From: Alphaproteobacteria bacterium
GTDB lineage: Bacteria; Pseudomonadota; Alphaproteobacteria; UBA9219
Assembly (NCBI GenBank): GCA_009779745.1
Contig: WRDR01000001.1
Coordinates: forward strand, 124,001-188,000
Direction: 5' to 3'
Length of the DNA stretch: 64,000 nucleotides
Position numbers and translations under genes: made by a program. The notes under the pieces were generated by a model that saw only the letters and a list, made by a program, of their open reading frames with translations, made no database searches and was not told the origin of the DNA. Within the stretch, counting starts at the first letter, position 1; each line of letters starts with the position of its first letter. Positions 48,207-56,541 of this stretch are shown here, in pieces.

Positions 48207-49089
48207 TTCAAGAAGCGGTTATCATTATTCAAATCATTCTATGGCAAAATGGATTTCGTATTTAGAAAATGCTTTAATGATTGATAATACGGAACTAGGC
48301 AAAGAATTAGCTACAAGAATAGCACACGAAGATAAATCTATAGCAGATATTTCAAAAATTTGGCTTCAAAAAGAAGATATAACAAACAAAAGACTAAACA
48401 ATTATGCAGAATCTTGCAATATTGAAGAAAATGCAGAAATCATATCTTCTATGCTTACAGCAATACAAAAGCCCCGCCGTTTGCAATGCTGGGAACACGC
48501 CTCAAAACTGTTTGTGCAGGCAAGAAAGAGAAAGGAAGGAAAACTTATCTCGATACTTTATAATGCAAGACCTGAAAGCGTAGCATTAAGAATAGAAACA
48601 AATGAAGCTTTCGGTATCAGCCAAACAGATCCTGAATTTAAAAATGTGGATATTTATGTTTTGGACGGAACACAAAACACTAATGAAACTTTTTCTCATG
48701 TTAACGGCTATGAAACAGAAAAACTTTTAGAAGCCGGAGAGCGGGATCTTCAAAAAACAGTCGTTATTTTGAACTTTTTATTACAAGGAATGTATAAAAA
48801 ATATTCTAATAATCTTAATAACAATCCGAAAACAATCACTGATTATGCTATTGCCAGAAATCCTGCACTGAATATGTCTCATGCAAGAGATGTTTTTGAA
48901 GGATTCTTCAAATCTGCAACAGAAATTAACAGTGAAAACAAGGTATTTGAACAAATTGCATATATAGCAAACACACACAAACATTTTGATTCTCACATCA
49001 AAACAAAATATCCTGAAGCTTATGTCTTTATAAAAAGACCAATGGACTTTTTCAGAGGACAAATCTTGGAAGTGCCTAGATATCAGTAG
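48106..49089 (+). CDS. hypothetical protein, 3' part of a frameshifted gene
   Basis: The frame is open from 48085 and could start at GTG 48106 or ATG 48130, but neither has a good ribosome site. The 327-residue product is soluble and helical, with a mixed central part (FKNVDIYVLDGTQNTNETF), and has no recognised domain. It reads as the continuation of the preceding fragment, with about 100 bases of overlap between the frames. Confidence 0.6.
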   Translation: MLYAGDVQMLMTMQKRLDNLSEETFDAIYKLALSSRSGYHYSNHSMAKWISYLENALMIDNTELGKELATRIAHEDKSIADISKIWLQKEDITNKRLNNYAESCNIEENAEIISSMLTAIQKPRRLQCWEHASKLFVQARKRKEGKLISILYNARPESVALRIETNEAFGISQTDPEFKNVDIYVLDGTQNTNETFSHVNGYETEKLLEAGERDLQKTVVILNFLLQGMYKKYSNNLNNNPKTITDYAIARNPALNMSHARDVFEGFFKSATEINSENKVFEQIAYIANTHKHFDSHIKTKYPEAYVFIKRPMDFFRGQILEVPRYQ

Positions 49090-49256
49090 GAAGCGTTACG
49101 ATAGGGATACATACCTTCGTTTTTCACTTGTTCACATTATTTTACAGCCCAACACCTCTCTTAGATAATATCCCTTTGTTTTTTCTTCCGTTATAGTACT
49201 GGAGAGGAAGGATGCTCAACTCTTCTCAACAGCACCTAATGGATTACCAAACTTCA

Positions 49257-50231
49257 CTACCTCACCATAAATGATGCTGTTGTTCCAATTTTACTTTTTG
49301 CTTCATCTAATTCTTCTTTAGACAAATGCTTTTCGGCTCTTGCACTAATTTCGCTTACGGTTTCTAGTGCTTTGCTGTCAATTATTTGTTTTAGTGCGTT
49401 ACTATCAATTATTTGCTTTAATATTGTGTCATCAAGATTTATTAGAGCATCTATTATTGCAGTTGTTTCTTCATCTTTTTTCAATTGACGCTCTTGGAAT
49501 TTTTTTAAAAAATCTTTGCCGCGACCAAGTCTTTCCATGTACGAACGCTCTTCTGTTTTGGCGGTTTCTATTTTTGTTTTAAGTGTTGTACCGTCAATGT
49601 TTATTAGTGCATCTTCTTCTCCTGCTAATATAGCGACTGCTATAACTGATGTTGATAACCAATAAGCAGCCTTATACTCCTTCTCTTCAAATGCTTCTTT
49701 AGCATTTGGAACAGCAGTTCTTATGAAATCTTTTATCCTTCTCTCTCTCACTATTTTTTCGATTTCTGCTCTAGTCAAATTTTTAATATATCGATTATCA
49801 ATTATTTCTGTATTAGTAACAATACCTTTGTCAACATATATTATAACATCCTCTTCAAAAATAGATTCAAAACCCATGTGTACATAGTGAATCCGTTTAC
49901 CTCTGACAATTCTTAATGAACCAGAAAACCAATCTGCGAATAACAGCTCTTTTTCAGATAATTTGAAATATCCTTCAATGTCGGTAAGATATAAGTGGTT
50001 GTCTTTTATTTCCCATGTTCCGCGGTATCCCCTCCAATTAGAAGTGTCTCTAAAAGCATCAGATGTATGTGTACTTATTCTTGGATGAGATTCTGGTATT
50101 TTAAGAGTAGAGAACAGCAATTCTTCCTTTCCTTCATAAATAATTGTCTCAGGAGTCTGAGCCGTAGCCGAAGCAACTGACGGAATTAATAGGATATAAA
50201 TTACAAACATAAGTAAGCTGATAAAACGCAT
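49257..50231 (-). CDS. secreted hypothetical protein, 324 aa
   Basis: The ATG at 50231 with AAGGA upstream begins MRFISLLMFVIYILLIPSVA, a clear signal peptide with likely cleavage after ASA near residue 22. The middle is beta-rich (RGYRGTWEIKDNHLYLTDIEG). The C-terminal half is helical with short repeats (DALINIDGTTLK, DALINLDDTILKQIID, NALKQIIDSKAL). A weak hydrophobic helix occurs near residue 200. Unknown family. Part of a group of four exported proteins. Confidence 0.75.
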   Translation of the reverse strand: MRFISLLMFVIYILLIPSVASATAQTPETIIYEGKEELLFSTLKIPESHPRISTHTSDAFRDTSNWRGYRGTWEIKDNHLYLTDIEGYFKLSEKELLFADWFSGSLRIVRGKRIHYVHMGFESIFEEDVIIYVDKGIVTNTEIIDNRYIKNLTRAEIEKIVRERRIKDFIRTAVPNAKEAFEEKEYKAAYWLSTSVIAVAILAGEEDALINIDGTTLKTKIETAKTEERSYMERLGRGKDFLKKFQERQLKKDEETTAIIDALINLDDTILKQIIDSNALKQIIDSKALETVSEISARAEKHLSKEELDEAKSKIGTTASFMVR

Positions 50232-50299
50232 AATGATTCCTTTCTTCTTAACTATAAAGCTAGGGAACTGTAGCAAACAATAATATCGTATGAAAGATT

Positions 50300-50887
50300 T
50301 TATTTAGATGTGAAATCTTGCCTGCTTCTTTCGCAAGTTTCACGGAATAATTTAAGCGTATCAGTTCGCACTCTGGCACTCCCGCTCTTCCCGCACATGT
50401 TAACTTGAATTCTAGATGCTGTTTCATTCTTTGCAGAAGATCTTGCCAACGCTTTATCAATACACTTGTCAACAGCTTGATAATAATAGTTCAATCCCGC
50501 TTCAATTAAATATTCCATGTTATAGCAATTAAGATTGCTGTACAAATACGATTTAACTCGTTCTTGGACTTCGCGGTCTTCATGAATAATTCTAACATGC
50601 GTAGGTTTTCTAAAATACGAAACTGCATAGCCATTTGCATAAATACAATCTGCGCGTTCATTTAAGGTATTATGCGTAAAACAATCTAATAAGTCATCAT
50701 GGTTTACATAGATTGAAGGCAATAAATAACTATTGTGCAACCAATTTCCAGTATATGCTTTTGAGATTTCTTCTATGACCTCATCTCTTTTAACATAAAG
50801 TTCAGGACTATACTTTTGTGCATTAGCATTTAATGGCATAAGCGAAAAAATTGCCGCAACAACCAATGCGTGTATTAAATTTTTCAT
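50300..50887 (-). CDS. secreted hypothetical protein, 195 aa, Cys-containing
   Basis: MKNLIHALVVAAIFSLMPLNANA is a signal peptide with cleavage after ANA near residue 23. The mature part has six Cys (FTHNTLNERADC, LNCYNMEY, DKCIDKAL, MCGKSG, ETCERS, and LLDCF), which may form disulfides in the periplasm. No known domain. It is transcribed divergently from the next secreted protein. Confidence 0.75.
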   Translation of the reverse strand: MKNLIHALVVAAIFSLMPLNANAQKYSPELYVKRDEVIEEISKAYTGNWLHNSYLLPSIYVNHDDLLDCFTHNTLNERADCIYANGYAVSYFRKPTHVRIIHEDREVQERVKSYLYSNLNCYNMEYLIEAGLNYYYQAVDKCIDKALARSSAKNETASRIQVNMCGKSGSARVRTDTLKLFRETCERSRQDFTSK

Positions 50888-51044
50888 AATAGCTCCAAGT
50901 TTGTTTTTATGCCTCTAACCTATCCAATCTATATTGTAAAATCAAGGCGTTTTGATTTTGACATTTCCGTTTAAAATAGTTGATATAGTATAAGGAATAT
51001 ATTATATTCGAAGAAGTTATTTCATCTTTCTATGGAGAATAATC

Positions 51045-51704
51045 ATGCGTTTTTACATCTCGATTTTTATGATTTGCTGCTTTCTTATATTGATGCCTTC
51101 TTATTCGTCAGCATCAATAATAAACGAGCCTTTGACACAGGAAGAACAGGCTGCTGTTGAGAAATTAGATGCTGTTGGTGCAAAAAAATTAACGGCAGCT
51201 GAACGAAAAGCTGCGCGCGCCGGACTTGAAAAAGTTGTAAAAAACGAAGAAAGACGTTTGGTTCAGGCTAATTTTGAAGAAAAACGAAAACAAAGAGCAT
51301 TTGAAGAATTAAACAAATTAAAGGATGTGGATTTTGCTAACACTCCTTTAGACAAACGACAACAGGAAGAATTTGAGGAGGCTTTAAAGGAATTTCAATA
51401 CATGAAAAAACAGTCACCTGCACTCAAAGCTCCTATAATTGAGGGTATGCAAAATGTGCTGCAAATAAAGGAAACAGAAGCCAAGCAAATACAAGATGCT
51501 GATTTACCGTCTGATTTGAAAAATTTAATTAGTGAATACTATATTCTAGACATTAAATTGAGTAAGGCTCTAATTAAGGAATTGCAAGATCCTGATTCTG
51601 CAAGCGGTCTTTCTTCAGAAACGCAAGTTCTATTGAATGACCAATTGAAGAAAGAGATAATTGGCGTTTACGCAAGCAGTATAATAAAAGGATCTGAGTT
51701 CTAA
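51045..51704 (+). CDS. secreted coiled-coil hypothetical protein, 219 aa
   Basis: The signal peptide MRFYISIFMICCFLILMPSY is nearly the same as that of the next gene. The mature protein is charged and helical (QEEQAAVEKLDAVGAKKLTAAERKAA split over heptads, EERRLVQANFEEKRKQRAFEEL), probably a coiled coil. No Cys in the mature part and no recognised family. Confidence 0.75.
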   Translation: MRFYISIFMICCFLILMPSYSSASIINEPLTQEEQAAVEKLDAVGAKKLTAAERKAARAGLEKVVKNEERRLVQANFEEKRKQRAFEELNKLKDVDFANTPLDKRQQEEFEEALKEFQYMKKQSPALKAPIIEGMQNVLQIKETEAKQIQDADLPSDLKNLISEYYILDIKLSKALIKELQDPDSASGLSSETQVLLNDQLKKEIIGVYASSIIKGSEF

Positions 51705-51733
51705 GATTTTGCAAAATTTAAAGGAACGACATT

Positions 51734-52471
51734 ATGCGTTTTCTAATCACAATTTTTATGATTTGCTGTTTTTATGTATTGCTTCCAACTCATGCAATAG
51801 CTTACACAACTTACGGAAAAACTATAGTACACGATCCAAACAGCAATGATCCGCATGAAAGAAATATGGCAAAACAGATTCAATCTTTGGATGACAAAGC
51901 TATCGAACGCGGAGATACTTTTGCAATGGCAAGCGTTGCAAAAAGATGCCTGACACAAAATGATTTTCAGTGCGCATTCAAATTGTCTTCACTTGCTTTG
52001 TCCGGAAGCGTTTGGTGGGGCATGGTTGGCGATACAAGTCCGGTATTTGCTATTCACGATGCGGCTCGCGATAAAATGACGGAAGCCGAAGTGCGTCAAG
52101 CGGAACAGAGCATAAAAGATCATGTTGCGGCAAAGCTGCAGAAAATTCCAGAAGAGGATTTGGACAAGTTAAAAAAAGAGATAAGTAATATTGAGCTTAC
52201 GCGTGAACAAATGAAAGAAAAGGCAGAATTCGGAAGTACACCTGCTATGGGTTTGCTTAGTGCAGATTGCTTAAAAACCAAAGATTATGCTTGTGCTTTT
52301 AAATGGAGTACGCTTTCCCTTGCCGGAAGATATATGTGGGTAACGCAACAAGCAACAGATATGCTTTCATATCGCGATACTGCAAGAAGACATTTAAGTT
52401 CCGAACAGCAAGCCGAACTTATGCAAGAAGTAAAGATGCATTTGAAATTGATTGGGACGCTTGGTAAATAA
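51734..52471 (+). CDS. secreted Sel1-like repeat protein, 245 aa
   Basis: After a signal peptide (MRFLITIFMICCFYVLLPTH, cleavage near AIA) the protein has two copies of a helix-turn-helix repeat. The first has GDTFAMASVAKRC and FQCAFKLSSLALSG. The second has GSTPAMGLLSADC and YACAFKWSTLSLAG. Each repeat has a Cys pair eight residues apart that could form a disulfide. The form resembles Sel1/TPR repeats of exported proteins. It lies 29 bases after the coiled-coil protein. Confidence 0.75.
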   Translation: MRFLITIFMICCFYVLLPTHAIAYTTYGKTIVHDPNSNDPHERNMAKQIQSLDDKAIERGDTFAMASVAKRCLTQNDFQCAFKLSSLALSGSVWWGMVGDTSPVFAIHDAARDKMTEAEVRQAEQSIKDHVAAKLQKIPEEDLDKLKKEISNIELTREQMKEKAEFGSTPAMGLLSADCLKTKDYACAFKWSTLSLAGRYMWVTQQATDMLSYRDTARRHLSSEQQAELMQEVKMHLKLIGTLGK

Positions 52472-52595
52472 CTTAAAAACCCGTGCTTGTTTTCTAATTT
52501 TGCAAAATGGTTATGTGTCTGAATAGTAGAAATTACTTCTTTTCGTGCCAATGTTGAGAGTCTGTCATTTGATACCCTCCGACTGTTTCAAACAC

Positions 52596-53042
52596 TTAGT
52601 GTTTTTCTAAGTAAACAAACGTCAATCCGTCCGCGACTTTTTGTTCCCTAAACCTCACATATCCAAGGCGTTCATATAGTTGAATGTTCCTTACGCTTTT
52701 ATCGCTTGTAAACAATTCATACCTTGCGACTGCACATTCGCGTTCAATCGCGGACATCAATTTTGTTCCGATACCCTGCCTCTGTCTTTCGGGAAGCACA
52801 ATCAGTTTCCCGATGTAAGCGGTATTGTTATCTATGCAAGCCCGAACAGACCCGATAATATCTCCTGCGTCTACGGCTTTCAAAAAAATCCCTTTTTCAT
52901 ATTCTTGATTTATTTCCTCAATGGTTTGCTTCAATGGAGGTATTGAGAAGTCATTAAGGAGTACGGCTTCACTCTGATAAGCCAAGTATTGAAGATTTAG
53001 TATTTTTTCTAAATCAACACTTTCTGCTTTCGTAACTATCAT
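52596..53042 (-). CDS. GNAT-family N-acetyltransferase
   Basis: The 148-residue protein carries the acetyl-CoA loop LPERQRQGIGTKLMSAIE (R/QxxGxG/A) after the AYIGKLIVL strand, followed by NIQLYERLGYVRF near the C-terminus. Acceptor unknown. In the mobile element between the secreted proteins and the regulator. Confidence 0.88.
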   Translation of the reverse strand: MIVTKAESVDLEKILNLQYLAYQSEAVLLNDFSIPPLKQTIEEINQEYEKGIFLKAVDAGDIIGSVRACIDNNTAYIGKLIVLPERQRQGIGTKLMSAIERECAVARYELFTSDKSVRNIQLYERLGYVRFREQKVADGLTFVYLEKH

Positions 53043-53080
53043 GGTAATCTCCTATTCATAGGATTTTCCTTGTGATGCTG

Positions 53081-53743
53081 TTATCGTCTTGTCCTCGTAG
53101 CGTTCTTTTTGTCAGGGGTTGCCATATTCCAGAAAATATCGAACTCTTTAAGGTAACGTTCAGTAAGCAGCTTGGAGCGAATGGTAATGAACTCACGCTT
53201 TCCGCCCGCTTCATACAAAGATAATGTCAAATATTCTCCGTATAGATACCAAGGAGACATATCTTTGAACTTTTTATCAAGGTTGCGGTAGTCGCAATAC
53301 TGTAATTTGTGTTTGGTTTCATTTTCTGTTTCAATGACTCTTGCGTCCAGTCCATTGATTGTCCCCATACGCAGAAAATGATCTGCCACAAATGCTTCTT
53401 CATTTGGCAGATAACGCATATCGCCGAAATTGAACTGGCGGATATTCCCGCCCTTCTTGAGAGTCTCAAAAACATGATCAAGAAATTGTCTGTAACCTGC
53501 TTTGCCAGAATAACTACGAACATCTTGTTTGCGAATACGCATACCTTCATCAGGCAGAAACTCAACTCCGAACTTATCAAACACAGCGTAAATCTTTGCC
53601 ATAGATTTTTCTTGAGGCTGAACAGTTTCGTTTTCAATCTGGCGTATAGTAATGCGTGTTAAGCCAGCCTTATCAGCCAGCTCTTCCATTTTCAAACCCA
53701 GTAATCCTCTAGCTGCTCTTATTTGTCTTCCGGTGATATTCAT
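53081..53743 (-). CDS. XRE-family transcriptional regulator with C-terminal domain
   Basis: The N-terminal 60 residues form a helix-turn-helix (GRQIRAARGLLGLKMEELADKAGL, then TRITIRQIENETVQPQ). The C-terminal 150 residues (FVADHFLRMG..ARVIETENETKHKLQYCDYRN..SPWYLYGEYLTLSL) are a sensor-like domain I cannot name. The ATG at 53743 follows a perfect AGGAGG. It is divergent from the DUF6456-like gene. A palindrome lies just before its start and probably is its own operator. Confidence 0.82.
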   Translation of the reverse strand: MNITGRQIRAARGLLGLKMEELADKAGLTRITIRQIENETVQPQEKSMAKIYAVFDKFGVEFLPDEGMRIRKQDVRSYSGKAGYRQFLDHVFETLKKGGNIRQFNFGDMRYLPNEEAFVADHFLRMGTINGLDARVIETENETKHKLQYCDYRNLDKKFKDMSPWYLYGEYLTLSLYEAGGKREFITIRSKLLTERYLKEFDIFWNMATPDKKNATRTRR

Positions 53744-53762
53744 TAGTTCCTCCTTATGTTCG

Positions 53763-53777
53763 TTATGAATATCATAA
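53763..53777. promoter_or_regulatory. palindromic operator before the XRE gene
   Basis: TTATGA-ATA-TCATAA is a perfect 15-bp palindrome centred 27 bases upstream of the regulator ATG. A related weaker palindrome GTATG-N8-CATAC lies at 53873-53890 in the same 281-base divergent spacer. Confidence 0.55.
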
Positions 53778-53937
53778 ATCATGTTAAAGAATAACGCAAG
53801 AACAAAAATTATTAACTATACCAGCACTTTTTAACCATAAAACACACTGTTTTTAGCAGATTCTGTGGTAATGTATGTAAAATATCATACTCTATGTGTT
53901 TCATGGAAAGAATCTTTATTCCACATGAATATTTTAC

Positions 53938-53965
53938 TTGACAAATAGAAATTCCGTGCTATAGG
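53938..53965 (+). promoter_or_regulatory. promoter of the DUF6456-like gene
   Basis: TTGACA at 53938-53943, a 16-base spacer and TATAGG at 53960-53965, about 60 bases before the start codon at 54025. Confidence 0.55.
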
Positions 53966-54024
53966 TATAGTATAGTCAGTGAAATGTCAGTGCTGTTTAA
54001 TCCACTCAACCACGGAGAAGCACA

Positions 54025-54558
54025 ATGAGTAATTTTCAAGAGGACAGTAATAACACAAGTGTTTTAAAACAATCTAACAATGTTACGCCAACTAAAGAAC
54101 GTTATAAGCACAACGGCGGAGTGAAAGAAGAAGTAATTGCGTATGACACAGAAGGTAATCCTGTTGCTGTGAGATACAAAGCAGTTTGGGAATGTGCATT
54201 AGATGTCTATCGCGATTTTGGACTTCTTAACAACAAAGAACATAAAACTGGTATCGAGTTCAGACGTGTGTATCACGATGCTGCTTCTGCTAGAAATATT
54301 GATATACTTCCGACAACAGAGGTTCAAGCGTTAGAAGAACCAACCAAGAGTGAGACTAAATTGAAACAGGCATACACTGCCTTGCCTTCTGCGGAAAGAG
54401 AAGTTGTTGTTGCTGTTTGCGGTAATAACTTTCATATCCGCAGTATGAGTGCACATGAAAAGCTACGCAAAGGATTAGGACACTTGGCAATAGCTTGGCA
54501 TTCTGCGGCTATAGAAATAACAGAGACTCCGAACTTTATTACAAAATTGGAAGACTAA
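54025..54558 (+). CDS. hypothetical protein, DUF6456-like
   Basis: The 177-residue protein has a disordered N-terminus and a middle region with EFRRVYHDAASARN. The helical C-terminal part (SAEREVVVAVCGNNFHIRSM, HEKLRKGLGHLAIAW) recalls the C-terminal helix-turn-helix-like domain of DUF6456 proteins in alphaproteobacterial elements. It has its own promoter and a strong terminator after it. A DNA-binding role is inference. Confidence 0.5.
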   Translation: MSNFQEDSNNTSVLKQSNNVTPTKERYKHNGGVKEEVIAYDTEGNPVAVRYKAVWECALDVYRDFGLLNNKEHKTGIEFRRVYHDAASARNIDILPTTEVQALEEPTKSETKLKQAYTALPSAEREVVVAVCGNNFHIRSMSAHEKLRKGLGHLAIAWHSAAIEITETPNFITKLED

Positions 54559-54611
54559 GAAAATAAGGAGCCAAGAATTTAAAAAGTTTAGAGCTTAATA
54601 AGTTAAGAAAC

Positions 54612-54649
54612 AAAAGGCTTTCTAGGTATTAACCGGAAAGCCTTTTTTA
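54612..54649 (+). terminator. intrinsic terminator
   Basis: AAAAGGCTTTC and GAAAGCCTTTT form the stem around a loop of about 13 bases, and the 3' arm runs into TTTTTT. It ends transcription of the DUF6456-like gene before mobC. Confidence 0.85.
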
Positions 54650-54690
54650 TGTCCCGATATACGCTCTACAACCAGAAAAGGAGCTTTGAT

Positions 54691-55296
54691 ATGTCAAAAT
54701 ACGATGTGCTTACGTCTATTCATAAGCAGTTTAAGCAAGCTGCAAAAGAGACATGCGGTCAAAATAGTCAGACAAATGATACACAAAACGTACAACAAAA
54801 AGACACACAAAATGTCGGACAAAAGGACTCAAAAATTTTTAAAAGCTACGCGCAAGTTGAGAGTTGCGTCGCACCACATGTCGCACATTCTGTCGCACAT
54901 GTGGTTGCACCTCACTCTGCGGGGAGTTTCCCCGAACCCCAATGTAAGAAATCCTATACTCATGGATTGAGACTTCGTGAGGGAGAAATATTTCTCATTC
55001 GCCAAAAAGCGCATGAGTTAAACATGAGTGTTAACACCTACATTAGGGCAAAAGCATTAGGAGACGACTACATAGCAAAACCGCCTGCATGGTTAAGGGA
55101 TGTGTTACTCAAACTGTATGCCGAACTTGCCAGACAGGGCAACAACCTTAACCAGCTTGCCCGTAGCGTAAATACGAAGCTGACAACAGCAGAGAACACT
55201 TTGAACATTGCAGATCGATACCGCCAGTTAGTATCCCGTATTCTGCAAAAACTGGAATTAGCTATATCAGGAAGGAGACCGCCCGATGATTATTAA
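54691..55296 (+). CDS. mobC: MobC-type relaxosome accessory protein
   Basis: The 201-residue protein has a low-complexity N-terminus (DTQNV..QKD repeats, then four VAxH tetrapeptides). A ribbon-helix-helix-like part (GLRLREGEIFLIRQKAHELNMSVNTYIRAKAL) and the MobC signature LYAELARQGNNLNQLARSVN follow. It would bind oriT and help the relaxase. The ATG at 54691 with GGAG upstream is preferred over 54649. Overlaps the relaxase gene by 11 bases. Confidence 0.88.
   Translation: MSKYDVLTSIHKQFKQAAKETCGQNSQTNDTQNVQQKDTQNVGQKDSKIFKSYAQVESCVAPHVAHSVAHVVAPHSAGSFPEPQCKKSYTHGLRLREGEIFLIRQKAHELNMSVNTYIRAKALGDDYIAKPPAWLRDVLLKLYAELARQGNNLNQLARSVNTKLTTAENTLNIADRYRQLVSRILQKLELAISGRRPPDDY
54868..54910. repeat. 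four 12-bp iteron-like repeats (GTYGCAC) with an inverted repeat
   Basis: GTCGCAC starts at 54868, 54880 and 54892 and GTTGCAC at 54904, an exact 12-base period, inside mobC. ACCACATGT (54873-54881) and ACATGTGGT (54897-54905) form a 9-bp inverted repeat across them. In protein they encode VAPH, VAHS, VAHV, VAPH. Confidence 0.8.
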
Positions 55297-56041
55297 ATCT
55301 CACATCAGAGGCGGGTTCAGAAATGCTGCTGCCTATCTTAAAGAACAGGGGTTGAATGAAAAGGCTTGTCTTTGCAGCATGAGCGATCCGCAAGTAAAAG
55401 ATTTGGACGAAGCATTCAGGGCAATGTGGGCTGTTAGTGACGGCAGCAAAGTTAAGAAGCCCATTCATCATATCAGTATCAACCCGACGAAGGGCGAGTA
55501 TCTAACCGACAAGCAGGTAATGGCAATAGTAGAAAAATGCGAAGAGGCTTACGGATATAAGTTGTTTCATCACCAAAGGGTGATTGTTGAACACATTAAG
55601 GACGGACGGCAGCACTTTCACGTTATGTGGAACAGAGTAAGTCTGGAGACAGGCAAAGCAGTCTATCCGGGCTTTCACTGGAAGAAATCAAAGGAAGTAG
55701 CGAGAGAAATGGAAGTCAAACTCGGATTGAAAAAGCCGGAAAAAAGGAAGAAGAAAAAATCGAGTACACGCAAAGCAAACGAGACACAAACGAAAGGAGC
55801 GACCAAAAGTACAACCACACAAACAACAAGAAAGGCAGCAATCAAGCCAACGCTAACGCAGATAAAAGGCAATATACCAACCATTAAAACAACAAAAGAG
55901 AGAAAGCAGAATCCGGCTCCATTCCGCCCTGCCGAACAAAAGAAAGGGTGGCCAGAGGCTGCGATAATGGACTGGGCAGCATGGGGACACTTATTCCCCC
56001 GCCGCTTCTTTATAAAGTGGCCAGAGCTGGCTAACCACTAA
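55286..56041 (+). CDS. mobA: relaxase, MOBP/MobA type
   Basis: The 251-residue protein has the relaxase motifs: an N-terminal Tyr candidate (Y17, FRNAAAYL), KPIHHISINP, and the metal-binding motif with H103, H110, H112 and N116 (EHIKDGRQHFHVMWNRV). A long Lys/Thr-rich linker follows residue 150. It would nick oriT and pilot single-stranded DNA. It is short compared with relaxases carrying primase or helicase domains. No T4SS or coupling protein is nearby. Confidence 0.9.
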   Translation: MIIKSHIRGGFRNAAAYLKEQGLNEKACLCSMSDPQVKDLDEAFRAMWAVSDGSKVKKPIHHISINPTKGEYLTDKQVMAIVEKCEEAYGYKLFHHQRVIVEHIKDGRQHFHVMWNRVSLETGKAVYPGFHWKKSKEVAREMEVKLGLKKPEKRKKKKSSTRKANETQTKGATKSTTTQTTRKAAIKPTLTQIKGNIPTIKTTKERKQNPAPFRPAEQKKGWPEAAIMDWAAWGHLFPRRFFIKWPELANH

Positions 56042-56139
56042 ATGAAACGAAATTATACAACCGCTAACTAATAAGGAGACACATAAAAACAGAAAATAAA
56101 AAACAAATAACCAGAACCTAACAAACACAACTACAACCA

Positions 56140-56170
56140 CCCCGCCGACACCTGTCTTGCGGGGTTTTTT
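56140..56170 (+). terminator. intrinsic terminator after mobC-mobA
   Basis: CCCCGC (56140-56145) and GCGGGG (56159-56164) flank a 13-base loop and are followed by TTTTTT. Confidence 0.85.
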
Positions 56171-56226
56171 ATAGGGGTCTTCGAGACTCCTACATATGCT
56201 TTCCGAAAAAGAAAGGGCTATTTATT

Positions 56227-56457
56227 ATGCAAAACACAAAACAATATCTAACACGACGTGAAGCGGCGAATTATATAACTAGCAAAGGGCTGTCTATAAG
56301 TTATAGAACGCTGTCTAAGTACGCAACAGTGGGCGGAAGTCCGGTCTATCACTTGTTTGGCAAGAAGAGGGTTGTATATACAACTGAAAGTTTGGACGCT
56401 TGGATAAATGCTCGTCTTTCAAAGCCTCTGCATCATACATCAGAAATGAGGGTGTGA
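56227..56457 (+). CDS. excisionase / AlpA-like helix-turn-helix protein
   Basis: The 76-residue protein (YLTRREAANYITSKGLSISYRTLSKYA..GKKRVVYTTESLDAWINARL) is a winged MerR-like DNA-binding domain of the HTH_17/AlpA/Xis group. Its place at the right end of the element, 65 bases before the arm sites, fits a recombination directionality factor for the integrase. Confidence 0.8.
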   Translation: MQNTKQYLTRREAANYITSKGLSISYRTLSKYATVGGSPVYHLFGKKRVVYTTESLDAWINARLSKPLHHTSEMRV

Positions 56458-56521
56458 GGTTGTTATTGGCTAAAACACCACAAATGATCGTATGTTTTTT
56501 GATAACAAAAGCCCGTTCTCT

Positions 56522-56541
56522 TGCTTCCCATATGCTTCCCA
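56522..56541. other. integrase arm-type sites, right end
   Basis: TGCTTCCCATATGCTTCCCA is two TGCTTCCCA sites 11 bases apart, identical to the pair at 43936-43955 near the other end, and 60 bases from the right att repeat. Confidence 0.75.

Noticed and set aside
48781-49062. 93-residue minus-strand frame inside the frameshifted cargo gene
   Set aside because: Antisense shadow without a start signal.
54559-54690. oriT upstream of mobC
   Set aside because: The only inverted repeat there is a textbook terminator. I could not identify a nic-like sequence.
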